Assembly: GCF_003597395.2 (NCBI RefSeq)
Contig: NC_133774.1
Coordinates: 46,602,642 to 46,666,641, forward strand
Source: Chelonoidis abingdonii
Taxonomy: Eukaryota; Chordata; Testudines; Testudinidae
Reading direction: 5' to 3'
Length of the DNA stretch: 64,000 nt
Positions within the stretch are counted from its first letter, which is position 1, and the number at the start of each line of letters is the position of its first letter. Under the pieces are notes generated by a model, which saw only the letters and a program-made list of their open reading frames with translations, did no database searches and was not told the DNA's origin. Below, piece after piece: positions 46,691 through 59,240 of the stretch. Both the position numbers and the translations under genes were made by a program.

Positions 46691-48889
46691 TTGTTGCATC
46701 TACTCTTTGTCTCAGAGAGGTGCTCCTGCTGCAGCCCATTTTGGACCCTGTCTACTTATGTCTTGGGGGGAAAAAATGTTGGAAAGAGACTGTCCTGATT
46801 GGAATTGAGAACTGACTGGGGCTTTCCATTAGTACAATGGCCTTCCCTTGTCACAGTCAGGAGTGCCTCAGACCGGAACTTTAAAGAAACACTGGCTTCC
46901 TGTCCTTTCCCAGCAGTGCTGCCTGGAGCAACAGACTAACAGGCCCCCACTTCCTGAATACCATCAAAGGAGTTTTCCAAGTAGCTCAGAAGTGTAGCTC
47001 ATTTGTCTGCTCTTGTCCCTCTCAGCTCACCTCCCAAGCTAGCCACCTCCCAATTCACTTAACCTGCAGTTTGAGAAAGGGACAGTGATCACCTGCTTAT
47101 AATAGCTTGTTCTGCTCAGGTGATGATCGGGAGGTTACTAAGCTCAGAAGTCAGCCTGATCCTATCACTTCTTTTGGAGATGCCAAGAACTCTCCATTAG
47201 CTTGCAGTCTGTCTTACAGGTGGCTCTAACTGGCTCCATTAGCAAGAACTGGCGTCAGAAGAATGGGTATTCATTCAGGATTTAAGGCCAGATAGCAGTA
47301 AGATGGAATCTTTTTCCAGTAGGCCAGTTCATGGCCAGAACCAACAGAAAAGTATAGATAATTCTGTTCCTGTCATTAACTTCTTCAGACAGGTATTATG
47401 GAGGCACTTTTATTTGCTTGGGCTGGTCTGTGAGGTTACATCTTTCCTCGATTGTCTTTAATAATTAAAGTAGCCAGAAAAATCCAGCTTGGTCAAAGCG
47501 ATTGTCATCCTGATCACAGCTTACTCAGCTAAAAAGGAATGGTTCCTGAAACTGGCTGTATATCTGTGTGCAACTCTTCGACTTACCCAATGGTCAGGGA
47601 CTTCTGACTCACTGCAGTCTTCACAGGCTAAAGCTTTCTTCTTCCTGGCTATTTAACCACAGCAGAAAGAGTCAGCAAATCAGGAGTCTTTTTTCCATCA
47701 AAAGACTTTATCTTCAGTTATTTCCTGACAGAGTGGCCCTTCACATGAACCCAGAATTTGCCCTTACAAAGAATACCACAGTTCACTTATAAGACCATGT
47801 CTTTGCCCTTTTTTCTCCTCTTACGCAAGTTAGAAAAGCACTTCTGTATCCTACTGTGATAAGAGCTATAAAATTCTATCTTCACAAAATGAGACTATGG
47901 AGGAAATTCAGTGCTTTATGTGTATTATTGGGGAGGAGAAGCTCAAGAAGAGTTATAAGACTTGCAAAGCATTCTTCTCTCAATGACTTCAGGTGACTAG
48001 TTCTCAGACTTCTAGATCATCCAGCAAGGAGTCCTTAATGGGAATTGTTAGAAGTACACTAGAGGTATGGTAATATCTTGGGCAGAAATGTAATAAAGCT
48101 TTTTAGAATGAAGTTGAGTGCTATCCTTGATTGCACTGTAAGAAACATGTACTAACTAGTCTGGAAGAAACTTCAGAAACAGCATACACCAGCCCAGTCT
48201 CAACTCCATTAAGTAAAAATAAAAATTGAAAAGCTTGCTTTGACTTTAAAATTATTATTTTTTGTGGGGTGGGGCAGCTTAGCAATTTATTGAGTAAGTT
48301 TTGAACCTCTATCATTTTAGATTAGATGATGTCTTATTTCATTTGTTTACTTGTCTAACTGATGGCTGTTCACTGCTTGTTTCACAGCAGTAAGGGAAGC
48401 GACTCCTACATAAGAGAGAGGTAAAATTAGTTTTTACTTTTGTAATTTGATTTCTCACAGTAATTCTACATGGCTCTGTCCATATAACCCTGCATTATAT
48501 TATGTCATACCATTTGTAAATATGGGAGTGAATTATTGTTTGGGAGTTTGGAGGGGGATAGCTGTCATATGTCTGCATGAATTTCATGCCTGTTACTGAC
48601 TTGTTGTTTTAACTTCCAGAATGGATGTATCTCCTGGCCTGTCTCAGGCGGTTGAGCAACATCCCAACAGGAGACTCAATCTTGCAACATTGATCCTTGT
48701 TACAGTGCTTAAGTACTTTGCTGGACTGGCGCCAGAGTGCTCAGCACCTTTCAGGACCTTACAGTGTGAGCTGGCAGCAGCACTAGAGGAATAAAAAGGG
48801 AAGAAGTTTTTTAGTAATTAGCTCTGAAACAATAGAAATAGGATATCCAGCGATAAAAGCCAGAGCCAGGGATACTGTCTATGAGAGGG
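46691..48889. other. No recognisable feature
   Basis: Apparently single-copy DNA; frames up to 74 codons, no domains. Confidence 0.5.
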
Positions 48890-48970
48890 AGAGAGAAAAT
48901 AGTCTTGTGGTTGAAGTGCCGAGACTCAAGATCTGGGTTCAATTCCTGACTCTGCCACTGACTTCCCCTG
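48890..48970 (+). repeat. MIR-type SINE head, truncated
   Basis: 'agtcttgtggttgaagtgcc' followed by 'gggttcaattcctgactctg' and 'ccactgact' is the tRNA-derived 5' part and start of the CORE of MIR. It stops where the next element begins, suggesting that element interrupted it. Confidence 0.7.
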
Positions 48971-49460
48971 GCTTCAGAGCGGTAGCCGTCTTAGTCTGTA
49001 TCCGCAGAAGGAACGAGGAGTACTTGTGGCACCTTAGAGACTAACAAATGTATTTGGGCATAACCTTTTGTGGGCTGAAACTCACTTCATCAGATGCATG
49101 TAGTGGAAAATACAATAGGAAGATAGAGAGAGAGAGCGAGCATGAAAAAATAGGGGTTGCCATACCAACTCTTAATGAGACTAATCAATTAAGCTGGGCT
49201 ATTATCAGCAGGATACTGATGTGCGTGTGAAGGTTTGACTGTTACTCACACCTTCTTGTTAACTGTTTGTTTGAAATGGGCCCTCCTGATTATTACTACA
49301 AAAGTTTTTTTTTCTTCTGCTGATAATAGCCCACCTTAATTGATTAGTCTTGTTAGAGTTGGTATGACAACCCTCATTTCCTTCATGTTCTCTCTCTCTC
49401 TCTGTGTATGGGTATATATAATCATGTATTTTCATGGGCATTTCCATTCCTAACATAGTG
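48971..49460. mobile_element. Palindromic hAT-like element, right end lost
   Basis: Left end 'cttcagagcggtagccgtct' continues 'gtacttgtggcaccttagag' and 'ctcacttcatcagatgcatg'. The middle is a long palindrome: 49153-49211 is complementary to 49316-49372 ('ctaatcaattaagctgggct' against 'agcccaccttaattgattag'). The complement of the left end expected at the right is missing, so the right part is deleted. No coding capacity. Confidence 0.75.
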
Positions 49461-50014
49461 CTGTCACATAGCTATTCTCGATTTAAAAAATCGTATTAAA
49501 GGTGAAATAGTTTCAGACATAGACAAACACAACTGTGAAAGTGTTTTGACTTTTCTTGGAAGATATTAAATGGAATCTTGTTGCAGAATATTAATAATCC
49601 ATTTAAAAAGGTCTTGGAGGTCAATAAATCTAACTAAATTAAAACTTCAGTTTAAAAGATGTAACAGGGTCAGCTGTTTTAGAATTTAAAATCACAAATT
49701 TATTGTGGTTATAAATCAGTTCATTTCTGGTTTCAGAGAAGACTGTCCCTCTATCTGTATGTCAGACTAAGCTAAATTATTCTACAGTGTTTTAAAGGAA
49801 ATGGAGTAATACGTTCTTCTGACCTATATGCTTTAGATCAGTCCAAGGCACTCTTCTGTATGGGCTTTTTAATTACTATTTCACATAGCAAAATTTTTTT
49901 ATTATATAAGGGGTTATTTTAGATAATTTCCATTAGCAGCTGAATACAATTTCAGCTTCCATTTTAACAATGCATACTTGTCTCCTCCAAAAGATGATGC
50001 AATCTAATGTACTA
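49461..50014. other. No recognisable feature
   Basis: AT-rich, apparently single-copy. Confidence 0.5.
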
Positions 50015-50189
50015 TGGGGGGAGGGATAGCTCAGTGGTTTGACCATTGGCCTGCTAAACCCAGGGTTGTGAGTTCAGTCCTTGAGGGGGCCACTTAGGGA
50101 TCTGGGGTAAAATCAGTTCTTGGTCCTGCTAGTGAAGGCAGGGGCCTGGACTAGATGACCTTTCAGGGTCCCTTACTTTTTTTTTTTTT
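50015..50189 (+). mobile_element. tRNA-derived SINE with CR1-like tail
   Basis: The head carries Pol III promoter boxes: an A box in 'gatagctcagtggtttga' (50025-50042) and a B box in 'gttgtgagttcagtcctt' (about 50073-50091). The body follows ('ggatctggggtaaaatcagt', 'cttggtcctgctagtgaagg'), then a tail 'ctggactagatgacctttca', 'gggtccctta' that copies the CR1 3' end, and a T-rich end. This is the arrangement of turtle tRNA/CR1-tail SINEs, mobilised by CR1 reverse transcriptase. It is a repeat, not a working tRNA gene. Confidence 0.85.
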
Positions 50190-51166
50190 AGTGATCAACA
50201 GCTCCAGGTCTAGTTGGCAGCCGGTTTCAAGTGGAGTGCCCAAGCTCATCCTGGCAGTTTTGTTTCAATATCATTAATTAATGATTTGGAGATGGCGTGG
50301 ATGACTCTCAGCAAGTTTGCAGATGACACTAACTGTGAGAGCGTGGTAAGATTCGCTGAGGTGGAGCTATGATACAAAGACTTGAGACAAATTAAGAGAC
50401 TGGCCAAAGAAACCTGATGAGGTTTAACAAGACAAGTAGATGTTGGCCCCATTTTAGGTGGAAGAATCCATTCACTGTTACAGACTAGGACGAATGCTAG
50501 CAGCATTCTCAGAAAAGGACCAGGTGTGACAGTGGACGAAAAGCTTGGGTATGCAGTCAACCAATGCGCTTGTGCAAGAAGCTATAGATTGGGCCGTATA
50601 AGTAGGCATTCTGCAGATCAGGGAATTGATCATTCCTCTTCGACGATTGTGAGGCTATCATCTGGAGTATTGTGTCAGTTTTGCCACACACAAGAAGTGT
50701 GGAAAATTGGAAAAGTCAGCAGAGGGCACAAAAATGGTTGGGGTGGAGCACATGAAGTATGAGGAGAGGCTGAGGGAACTGGGATTGTTTAGTCTGCAGA
50801 AGAGAAGAATGAGGGGGGATTTGATAGCTGCTTTCAACTACCGGGGGGGGGGGGGGATTCCCAAAGAAGATGAATCTAGACTGTTCTTAGTGGTACCTGA
50901 TGACAGAACAAGGAGTAATGGTCTCAAGTTGCAGTGGGGAAAGTTTAGGTTGGATATTAGCGTTTTCACTCAGAGTGATGAAACTCTGGAATGGGTTACC
51001 TAGGGAGGTGGTGGAATCTCCTTCCGTAGAGATTTTTAAGGTCTGGCTTGACAGAGCCGTGGCTGGGATGATTTAGTTGGGAACTGGTCCTGCTTTGAGC
51101 AGAGGGTTGGACTAGATGACCTCCTGAGGTCCCTTCCAACCCTGATAGTCTATGATTCTATGATAT
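50190..51166 (+). mobile_element. CR1 LINE 3' half, plus strand
   Basis: It contains the end of the reverse transcriptase and the 3' UTR. Landmarks are 'gttggcagccggtttcaagt', 'agtgcccaagctcatcctgg', the SKFADDT block, 'cagactaggacgaatgctag', 'gaggagaggctgagggaact', 'gatttgatagctgctttcaa', 'ttgggaactggtcctgcttt', 'gacctcctgaggtcccttcc' and a terminal repeat 'ttctatga'. Stops, indels and a 13-bp G run break all frames. Its start abuts the SINE. Confidence 0.9.
50215..50990 (+). pseudogene. CR1 ORF2 (reverse transcriptase C-terminal part), broken
   Basis: ORF2 of CR1 encodes endonuclease and reverse transcriptase; only the C-terminal third is here. 'SWQPVSSGVP' (about 50210) and 'SKFADDT' (about 50306-50326), the FADD form of the YxDD catalytic box, are followed by the conserved downstream part (GLFSLQKRRMRGDLIAAFNY at 50784-50843). 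Frame changes near 50250, 50350 and 50560 and in-frame stops rule out function. Confidence 0.85.
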
Positions 51167-51890
51167 AAAGAAGAAAAAAAGTTACCTAGTGGCAACATGT
51201 TGAGCCATGATGCGATGGACCACTTCTCTGTCCTTAGTGCTGTGAGGCACTGCTGGAGAACAACTTGTGGTAGGAGGGGGGCAATATGTGTGTGTAAATT
51301 GTTGAGGTTAAAGTTTAGGATATTTTTTTGCCTCCGTTCCTTCTGCAAGTAATACTAAACACAGTTAATGCATTTCATGCACTAATGGCCTGACAAATTA
51401 GCGTTGCTGTTTTGAGTTACAGGAATGGGAAATAAACTTTAATTTTTGGTAGGTACTTAAATTTCAGGTTCAAGCTGCTAGTGTGGTGATGAGAACAATG
51501 AGTATTAGCATGTGGTTTTGAAAATGAATACTTGTCCTATTTACTCGGTTTATGTAATTACCTCAAATCCTGTTTAACTTTGGTGATCCAAACCCACTGT
51601 CTTTGTTTTTAGAAATCAGAGGGTACTGGTTTCTTTGAAAAAATAAACAAAATTCCCTCCTCCTCCCCCAACCCAGTAGATCATCTTCCAAGTGAAATTA
51701 AAACTGTGAAAATGTTCTTTATGCTTGGAGGCTGGCATTTTCAGATGCGCTCAACAATGGCCCAAATTTGCTTCCATTGCAGTTGTAGAACTGATAAATG
51801 AAATTGTTCATAAGTAGAGTTTTATGAATGAAACAGCATTCATTCATAAAACTGGTTACCCCAGTAACTGGCTAATTGACAGTTAAGATG
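51167..51890. other. No recognisable feature
   Basis: Apparently single-copy DNA. Confidence 0.5.
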
Positions 51891-52790
51891 CTTGTTAAGA
51901 GCCATAGCTGTTCAGCCAGCTACCCTTGTAAATTTCACTTTCAATCCAATTCCTGCTAAAATCACTGAGATTTGCACTGTTTCAGTATCTCAATATTGTA
52001 ACTTCTGTTCACCACTGATTACACTTGCCTACATTTTAACTTCTGTTCACTGTTTGCCATATTGTAATTCAAACCCCATTTTAAAACGCTCACTCCATTT
52101 TGTAAAAAATGGCTCCAACCTTCATTTTTGCAAACCCTGCTGTAATCTTATTAGTTTAGGTTAGATGTGTAAGTGAGGTATGTGTGGATGATAGAATCAA
52201 CCTCCATCACCAGCCTGTCCTGATGAAATAGAGTTCAAACACCAAAGGCTGAAGATGCAGACAACAGCTCTAACAAAGTAAGAAGAGTCCACTCTAAAAA
52301 GAAAAGAACAAAAGGTACACTAGAAGGAAGATCAAAGCCAGGTCCCAGACTGAAAGTCAAGTCTGCAATTGATGGGTGATCAGTCACCAAACCCAGAGGC
52401 AGCCTGACACAGCAAGACCTATAGACTCTGGATTCAAAGTAAAGCCTACAAAAAGGATAGGTGAGATGGAAGACTTTGAAGGGTAACATTCTGCTGCCAG
52501 CATGGAAGGGCATCGGTGCAGGCCCAACAGAGACCCAGCTCGGCCTTGTGTCTGACTTTCCTGGCCAGTTAGCCACCACAAGCTACGAATCCAAGCCACA
52601 AACTCAAGCTACATTCAGGACTGGTAACTATCAAGCAACTGCTGAACATCTGATGTATGGTATGTGCATGTGTGTATGTATGTATATGTATTAGGTATAA
52701 TGTGTGTGTAGAATGATTAAGATATTAGTTATTGGTCATAAATCAAATTATCATAATAAATGAAGAACAAAGAGTTCTTTTTTTGAGACC
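51891..52790. repeat. Probable LTR-type interspersed repeat, unclassified
   Basis: Composition and words ('cttgttaagagccatagctg', 'actccattttgtaaaaaatg', 'tggctccaaccttcattttt', 'gcaaaccctgctgtaatctt', 'ccatcaccagcctgtcctga') resemble a reptile LTR-like repeat. No primer site, second LTR or coding frame is visible, and the ends are guesses. A TGTA-type microsatellite lies at 52660-52690. Confidence 0.35.
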
Positions 52791-54654
52791 TACTCAAATT
52801 TGAGCACTTTTCTGCATATCAGAGGCTTCCAAAGAAGTTAGTGAGGTGAGAGGGGAAGTACACTATAATTAATTATAAAGAATGCACAGGTGGTTAGACT
52901 TCACTGCAGTTAATATAAGGTAAAGAATTTTCTCAGGATTGTTTGGATAAGCCTGCGCTCTATCTGGATTCACAGTGCCCAGGACTGAAGTTTATGGTGT
53001 GTGGTAGATAGATTTAGGCAGAGAATGAGCAACCATCTTTGCATTAATTTGTAATAAAGAGAATGGTGGGAACATTGTCCCATGCAGCTGAGAATTATTA
53101 GTGAATTCCTTTGACATTAAGAAAGCTAAAAATCAATGTTGTAGAAAATTCAGACTGTAGCCCAGCCCCTAGTTTTTCTTAAGATTTGAGCAGAGAGACC
53201 ACAATAATAGTTTTATAGAAGTAAAAAGAGCAATGTAATCTCTCCCTGCCTTTATTTGACTCTTTAAACTACTATGCCACCATTTACTTTAGGAAAAGAT
53301 ATTTTAATTGTTTGTTGATATTTCTGTATTCAGTGTGGCTGTGGTGATTTGAGGAATCTGTTTACAGCTTATGAAATCCAGTTTGATTTTATGAACTGTC
53401 TGTATCCTTATGTCTTATGGCTGTCTTTCACTGTATCCTTAGTTCAAACTGTTGAGCTAAGGGAAGGGGGCTGGCACTGGGGCATCTGTCTATGAATAGG
53501 TTGGTTGTTAAAGATTGTTAGCTCCTAATTAGAACTTTCCTTGGAAAGAACAAAAGGGACCCCCCCCCCCCCTTCCCAATAAACCAGTTTTCCCCAACTT
53601 CTCTACAGAGGGCTAGATTTCGAAGGAATGCAGTTTCCCCAGCAGAGGGAATAAATAAATGAGGTGTTTGGACAGCCCCTTAAAAACACAATGACTGGGT
53701 GGGTCAGACAGACAAAGGAAGATTGGGGCAGGAGAAAGGAGCAAAGGGATGGGAAAGGAGACTTCTTGATTGCAGGACCTGCCAAGGCTGAAAGCGTTTG
53801 GCACTGGAGAGAGCGACTCTTTAAATTGGAGGATAAACCACGAGTTGCAGGTAGGAGATCCTGGACCCCTAAAGAACTCTGACCAAGTCCCAAAGCATAC
53901 TCAAGTATGATGAGGAAACTATGACAGGGAATGGTGCGTAGATGTTTTATTGCTTTTTACCTAGATTTATGTATCTCTTGTGCTGTCCACAGTAAAGAAA
54001 AACAGTTTTAGGAGCCCTGTGCAAAGCCTGTATCTTTTTGCTTCAACTATCATGTCTCTGAAGATATAAATTGTACACTAGAGTGCCCACAAGGTTGGAA
54101 CTCTGGGAAAGAGGGTACTTAAGTAATTGGGGAATCTGGGGGATCCAGCACTAGTCCGAAGGGCTGCGCGGTTGGACCTCAGGATCTCAGCTTTTCAAAT
54201 AGGTGCTAGAGAATCTGCACCCCAAGAATGTCCCCAGAGAGCCAGAGCCTGGACTCTGCTCAGGCTCAGAAAAGCTTAAAAGCACATAAGCTCACTATGT
54301 GGGACCTAAACAAAGTGGCCTGGGGAATGTCCAGGAGTGGGAGTATGACTAGGGCTGTGATAGTGGAGCACACAGATTATCTCAAAAAAGGATGGAATAG
54401 TCAGAAATGCTCTATTGTTACATTACAGTAGGGCGATTTTCTTTTGTAATCTATTGAATCATTGATATGCTCTCATAAATTCTTAATTAGTCATAGTACT
54501 TGAGCAGTTAGCTTGGGGTGGGGGGAGGAAAACAAAGCTAGAAAGAAATGTTGCCAGATAATGAGTTAATCTCTTCAGGGGCCCATGGATATGCCAATAA
54601 TGCAAGGAATTTATGCTGATTTTTCTTTCTTAAAACTTTAAAAAAAAAAAACTG
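52791..54654. other. No recognisable feature
   Basis: Apparently single-copy. A 12-bp C run lies at about 53561-53572. Frames of 96 and 72 codons on opposite strands at 53603-53893 overlap and have no domain. Confidence 0.5.
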
Positions 54655-54785
54655 GATAAGCATTATCCATCCCCATTTTACGGAAGAGGAAACTGAGGCA
54701 CAAGGTGGCTAAGTTGCTTGCCCAATGTTACACACTAAATTGGTGACAAAGCTCGAAGTAGAACTTGTGTGGCATATACCCTTAT
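54655..54785 (-). repeat. MIR-type SINE, minus strand
   Basis: 'cccattttacggaagaggaa', 'actgaggcacaaggtggcta' and 'agttgcttgcccaatgttac' are the reversed MIR core. The tRNA-like end is eroded. Confidence 0.8.
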
Positions 54786-54821
54786 AGTGGATTATCCACA
54801 TAGAGGATAGTAGCCTACTAC

Positions 54822-54965
54822 TGTAGCTCAAGCAGTAGAGATCTGTATTGTGGATTTAAAATCCCTGAATTCAAACCATGCTGATGATCCTTGCAAGGGG
54901 TCAGTCTGGTTTCATGTCTTTGTACAGCACCTAGAGCAATGGGGTTTTTGAATTTGAGACTTTGA
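54822..54965 (+). repeat. Degenerate tRNA-headed SINE-like repeat
   Basis: 'tgtagctcaagcagtagaga' resembles a Pol III A box and 'ctgaattcaaaccatg' a degenerate B box. The body ends with 'tgtacagcacctagagcaat'. The spacing fits a tRNA-derived SINE head, but divergence is high. Confidence 0.45.
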
Positions 54966-56279
54966 GCTCTATTGTTAACACACTGTAATGTTGCCTACAA
55001 GTCTACAAAAGCGAGCAATGAGAATAAGTTTCTGAAATACAGTCCAGTTCTTCCTTTTTGATGTAATCTTAACTACTTCATGAAATCTTGGGCCAAATCT
55101 GAAGTCCTTGCTTTGACCTGTCTGTTGAGAATATTCAGTTATCTACAGAAAACCACCCAAACTGAATTTGATCTTTCTATATTCCCACCTAGATTAAATG
55201 ATATTCATCTGTTTCTAATCCATTTCTATTCCCTTATAATTTTATTTTCCAGCTAAATACAATTCTCTTTATTCTACCACTTCTGTTCATATCCTTTGAT
55301 TGCTTTTGAATGTCATCTGATTCTCTTTTCCCTTTCGTTATTTTGACTGCTTACATATAGCATTTGTGGTAGCCTTCATTTTCTTCTTATATTTCACTTT
55401 TATGCCATGCATCTTTTTTCTCCTCTTCCTTTTAATTAAAATATCTGTTTTTCTTCATTATCTGAAAGCATCCTTACAATTGAAAAGTTTTTTACTTTTA
55501 GCAAAACTAGCATTACTTTGTAACTGACCAATTTGTGTAGTGTGATTAGATTTCATAGTAAATTCAGTACCTGTAAATGTTTGCAATGATTTCTGAGATT
55601 TTTTTTTTGTTAGTGGTTGCAGTTTTAGAAAGTGGCATTCCATACTGAAAGTCCATTTTCCTCTCCCACTATTATTATGTTTATATTGAAATAGGTTATA
55701 TTATTTTCTTGGGATGTGAATACACTACAAATAATTGGAATTATGACAGTTTCATTACTATATAATCACTGTTTTTTAAATTAAAACAGAGTGCCTATCA
55801 AGAGTAGAAATGTAAAATTCATACTAGATTATCAGAAATGTGGGAAATGTATAGCTATGGTTGAAGAAGAATGCTCTATTGTCTAATAATTAAGCAAGGG
55901 AATGCAAACACATCTGCGATTAGGGGAGAGAATGAGACTTTAGCTGTTTGTGTTCCAGTCTATCTGCTTATTAATAGACTACTAGCTCATATCCAAGTTG
56001 CAACTTCAGCCGGACAATGTGGACAATAAAAAGACTCTATTGCTTGAATTGGATGGAAAGGAGATGTAGCTGAGTGTCATCAATGCATCGATAGCATTGC
56101 AGCCCAAACTACCTGATTGTTTGTCCTAGCAACCTCACACATATAGGCTAAAATTGTTCAGAATTTGTATTATAGCACCATCTTTAGAGACCTCCACTAA
56201 GATGGAAGGCCCCATTGTGCTAGGCATTGTTGAGAAGACAGTTTCTGGTCTAAATTCTTTACAGTCTAAGTAGACAAGA
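54966..56279. other. No recognisable feature
   Basis: AT-rich, apparently single-copy. Confidence 0.5.
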
Positions 56280-56440
56280 CAGACAAGGTGTGAGTAAGGA
56301 ATTATTACTAGTTCCCCATTTTACAGTTGAGGAAATGAGGCACAGAGAAATTAAATGAGTTGCCCACAGTCATACAGGAAGTCTGTGGCAGAGCTAGGAG
56401 TTAAACTCAAATCTCCTGAGGCTATTCCAGTGTGTTAACT
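56280..56440 (-). repeat. MIR-type SINE, minus strand
   Basis: 'ccccattttacagttgagga', 'aatgaggcacagagaaatta', 'gagttgcccacagtcataca' and 'ggcagagctaggagttaaac' give the reversed MIR core in order. Confidence 0.85.
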
Positions 56441-57740
56441 AGAGAACTATCTTTCCTCTCTAATCATTTGCCTATAAAAGCATGTAACAGTCATAGTCTC
56501 CATGACCTATCCTAAAATCTGTAACAAAAGGGTCAAGTTAAACTGAGGATCATAGAAAATGCTAGAGCTGCCTCTCCACAGTCTTCTTAATAAATCTTCC
56601 CTGAAAAAAGATTAGAGACTGGCAATTGGCATGACTGTTTAAAGAGTTAGTTTCTTGAACACGGGTCTTCATAATTGTGCCAGCTAGGGATGCTGGCACA
56701 CTGGCCTCTCAGATTGTCAGCCTGATATGGAGCTTTCCACCTCTAGGTATGAAAACTGCTGAGGATGGCAGTAACCACAGTTCCTTATTATCTGATAACT
56801 GTTTAGTGGTCTCTTTGAACTAAATTAGTTGGCTTGATCTAGTCCCTAGTGGTCATGTATCCATATAACAAAAAACACTATCTCTCAGCAGAGAGAGACC
56901 CAGGCTTTAATGAATATGGAGACTGAACTGTCCTCTGACCTGCTGTAGTGATGCTTCCAGAACACTGGCAAGACGCCCTGGGGAAACTTAGCATTACTGC
57001 GGCTGGTCTGTATGTAGTCAGTAGGTAGGTTGAGAATTTTACTCTTCAGGTTAGTCAAGTCAGACCATTTCTCTAGCACTAAATTTACTTTCAAACTTTT
57101 ATGAAAGAGATGGGGGGAATGGGAAGATATGTATAAGGATGCAAGTAACAGAAAAATGAAAGGAAAATAAACTGAAGCAAGGCCATTGAAATGGCATACA
57201 AGAGCGTAGAGAGGGACATTTTTATGATTTCGGGCTTATTGGTGGTGGGTGTGACAAATGTATTTTGCTATTGAACTCAAAACACATCATAAACCTCAGT
57301 AGTATTTTCTTAAATCATATTTTTTCCCCTTGTCTCCTATAGGAATAGATAATTGGTACCAATGTAGGGAGCCTGCCTCTGTTAGGATCAGGAGCAAAAG
57401 ATCGCAGTCACCCATTTTGAGATACAGCTGGAACTCTCTCCATTGCAAGCAGTTTTTTCTCCTTTCTCCTTCAAAAGGCATATTAACCCCAAACCCTCTC
57501 AAGCTCGTTAGTCTTCTGTTTTCTTAGATTCTACTATTTAGAGACAGTGGTTTTACAATTTTGTCACTTCAGACTGGACTGGCTGATCTCTGCCACTGAT
57601 GCCTTCAGGAACATTATTTTAGATATTGTGTGATGTAGGGGGTCCTCATTTTCCCCGCATACTGATGGTCACAGTCTCTAAAGTGGTGATCTGTTTGTAT
57701 CTTGACTGTGCTTAAGGTAATGTATGGAAGACAGATTTTT
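56441..57740. other. No recognisable feature
   Basis: Apparently single-copy; frames of 65-69 codons only. Confidence 0.5.
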
Positions 57741-57742
57741 TA

Positions 57743-58008
57743 GGCCTTGTCCACACTTAAATTTGCACTGATTTAAGTAAAGGTATGATTTTTGAAGAAC
57801 TTTGTTACACAGATGCAAACCTGTGTGTGATACTCTTTAAACCTGTTTTTTATTGGTTGTGTTGAAAAAGGTACAAGTGCAAACTAAACAAATATAACCA
57901 GTGGTATAGGTGTGTCCCTGTGTCCCCACAGGGATTTACACTGATTTAACTAGCATTTTAAACCAGTTTTACTTAAATTAGTGCAGCTTCTCCACGTAGA
58001 CAAGACTT
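57743..58008. mobile_element. MITE with long inverted termini
   Basis: The left terminus ('ggccttgtccacacttaaat', 'ttgcactgatttaagtaaa') pairs with the right one ('tttacttaaattagtgcagc', 'ttctccacgtagacaagact'). Further internal pairing occurs ('aaacctgt' and 'aaccagttt'). About 266 bp, non-coding, of the 'gtctacac' Harbinger-like kind. The left flank reads TTA; a matching right TTA is not seen. Confidence 0.75.
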
Positions 58009-58780
58009 GTGTGTAGACAACTATAGTCTTTTTGTTTTCGTCTTTTCGTACATGTAGCCAAATCCTCTGGGTAGTGATGACATGTTTGTACATGGATTGG
58101 TGAATGGAAGGAATATGAAAACACCATGCATTAGAGTAAGTAATTTTACTCTTAAAATAATTATGTATCTATCAATAGTCCTTAAGCAACTAATTTGTAT
58201 AGCATGTCTGTCATTCACTCAGAATAGGATCTGGCAAAGAGAATTCCTTGATCTCTTCTGTAATATGTGGGAATAAAAACAGCAAATGCGCATTTATCAG
58301 AAAACCCTTTCTTAAAATTAAAACAGGAAACAAATGGAATTCCATTAACATTGTGTTGAACTAATAAAATACTTTTAATTTGCAGATATCCTTTTGACTG
58401 AATACTGTAATGTGTTTATTTTGCAAAACTGGGTAGAGTCCTTGAACTTAAAAAAGCTGTTTGATGCAGTGTAAACACATTACTTAACCAAAACACTTCA
58501 ACTCAGGAAGTGTGCCCTTCGAGTGTGTATTTCTTGCTTTCCCTTAGGATTTAGTGCTGTAGTTAAGTCGTAAGACTTTGCAAAGGCCATAAATGCACTA
58601 AGCAAGTATTAAAGAGGCTTCAAGAGATCTTTCCTTTCTTCATCATCTTTAAAGTAGTCTCCTTTATCATATTACTGTAGATCAGTATTACTCAGATATC
58701 AGTGGTTCAGGAAACAAATTGGCAATCAACATTACGCAAAAGAGCCATTCATTATTTCATTTACTATTATATCCTCATAG
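58009..58780. other. No recognisable feature
   Basis: AT-rich, apparently single-copy. Confidence 0.5.
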
Positions 58781-59240
58781 CAAAATGACTGACCAAGTTG
58801 TGACACTGTATGAAATATATGGAGACACTGTATGATATTGTTAACACCAATATTATAATATTGCAAGGAATCTGACCAGATATGCCATGTAAGGTATCTA
58901 CGAAAATGCTATAATTTGCCAAAATGTGATGATCTTGTTTATATGTTTGCATCACCTTTAGATTATGAGTTATAGATATGTTGGAATATCTGTATTTATT
59001 TTCAATTTTGTGCTGTTTTTCTGGGTGACACCACTAGACAGAATGGCATCAGCACTAAGCCGGCTTGATGGCCCATCAAGGGACGTCAGCTGTACAATAA
59101 ACCCATTGATGAATTCAGGGGCTACGCCTGATGAGTCAGCAAGCCATGTAGGGGCATGTATCTAATTTGCATATTAATTAGAGTTCCGCGGTTTCTGCAA
59201 AGAGCTGCAGGAGACACACTAAAAACCCACTGTTTGATCT
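58781..59240 (+). repeat. Interspersed repeat, probably LTR-derived
   Basis: 'gacactgtatgatattgtta', 'ccagatatgccatgtaaggt', 'gacagaatggcatcagcact', 'gatggcccatcaagggacgt' and 'gaattcaggggctacgcctg' look like a known reptile repeat, and an internal near-repeat of 'gacactgtatga' marks its start. No coding capacity, ends uncertain. Confidence 0.4.

Noticed and set aside
50021..50095. A tRNA gene
   Set aside because: A and B boxes are present but the body continues into a SINE with a CR1 tail, and the sequence does not close into a cloverleaf acceptor stem by eye.
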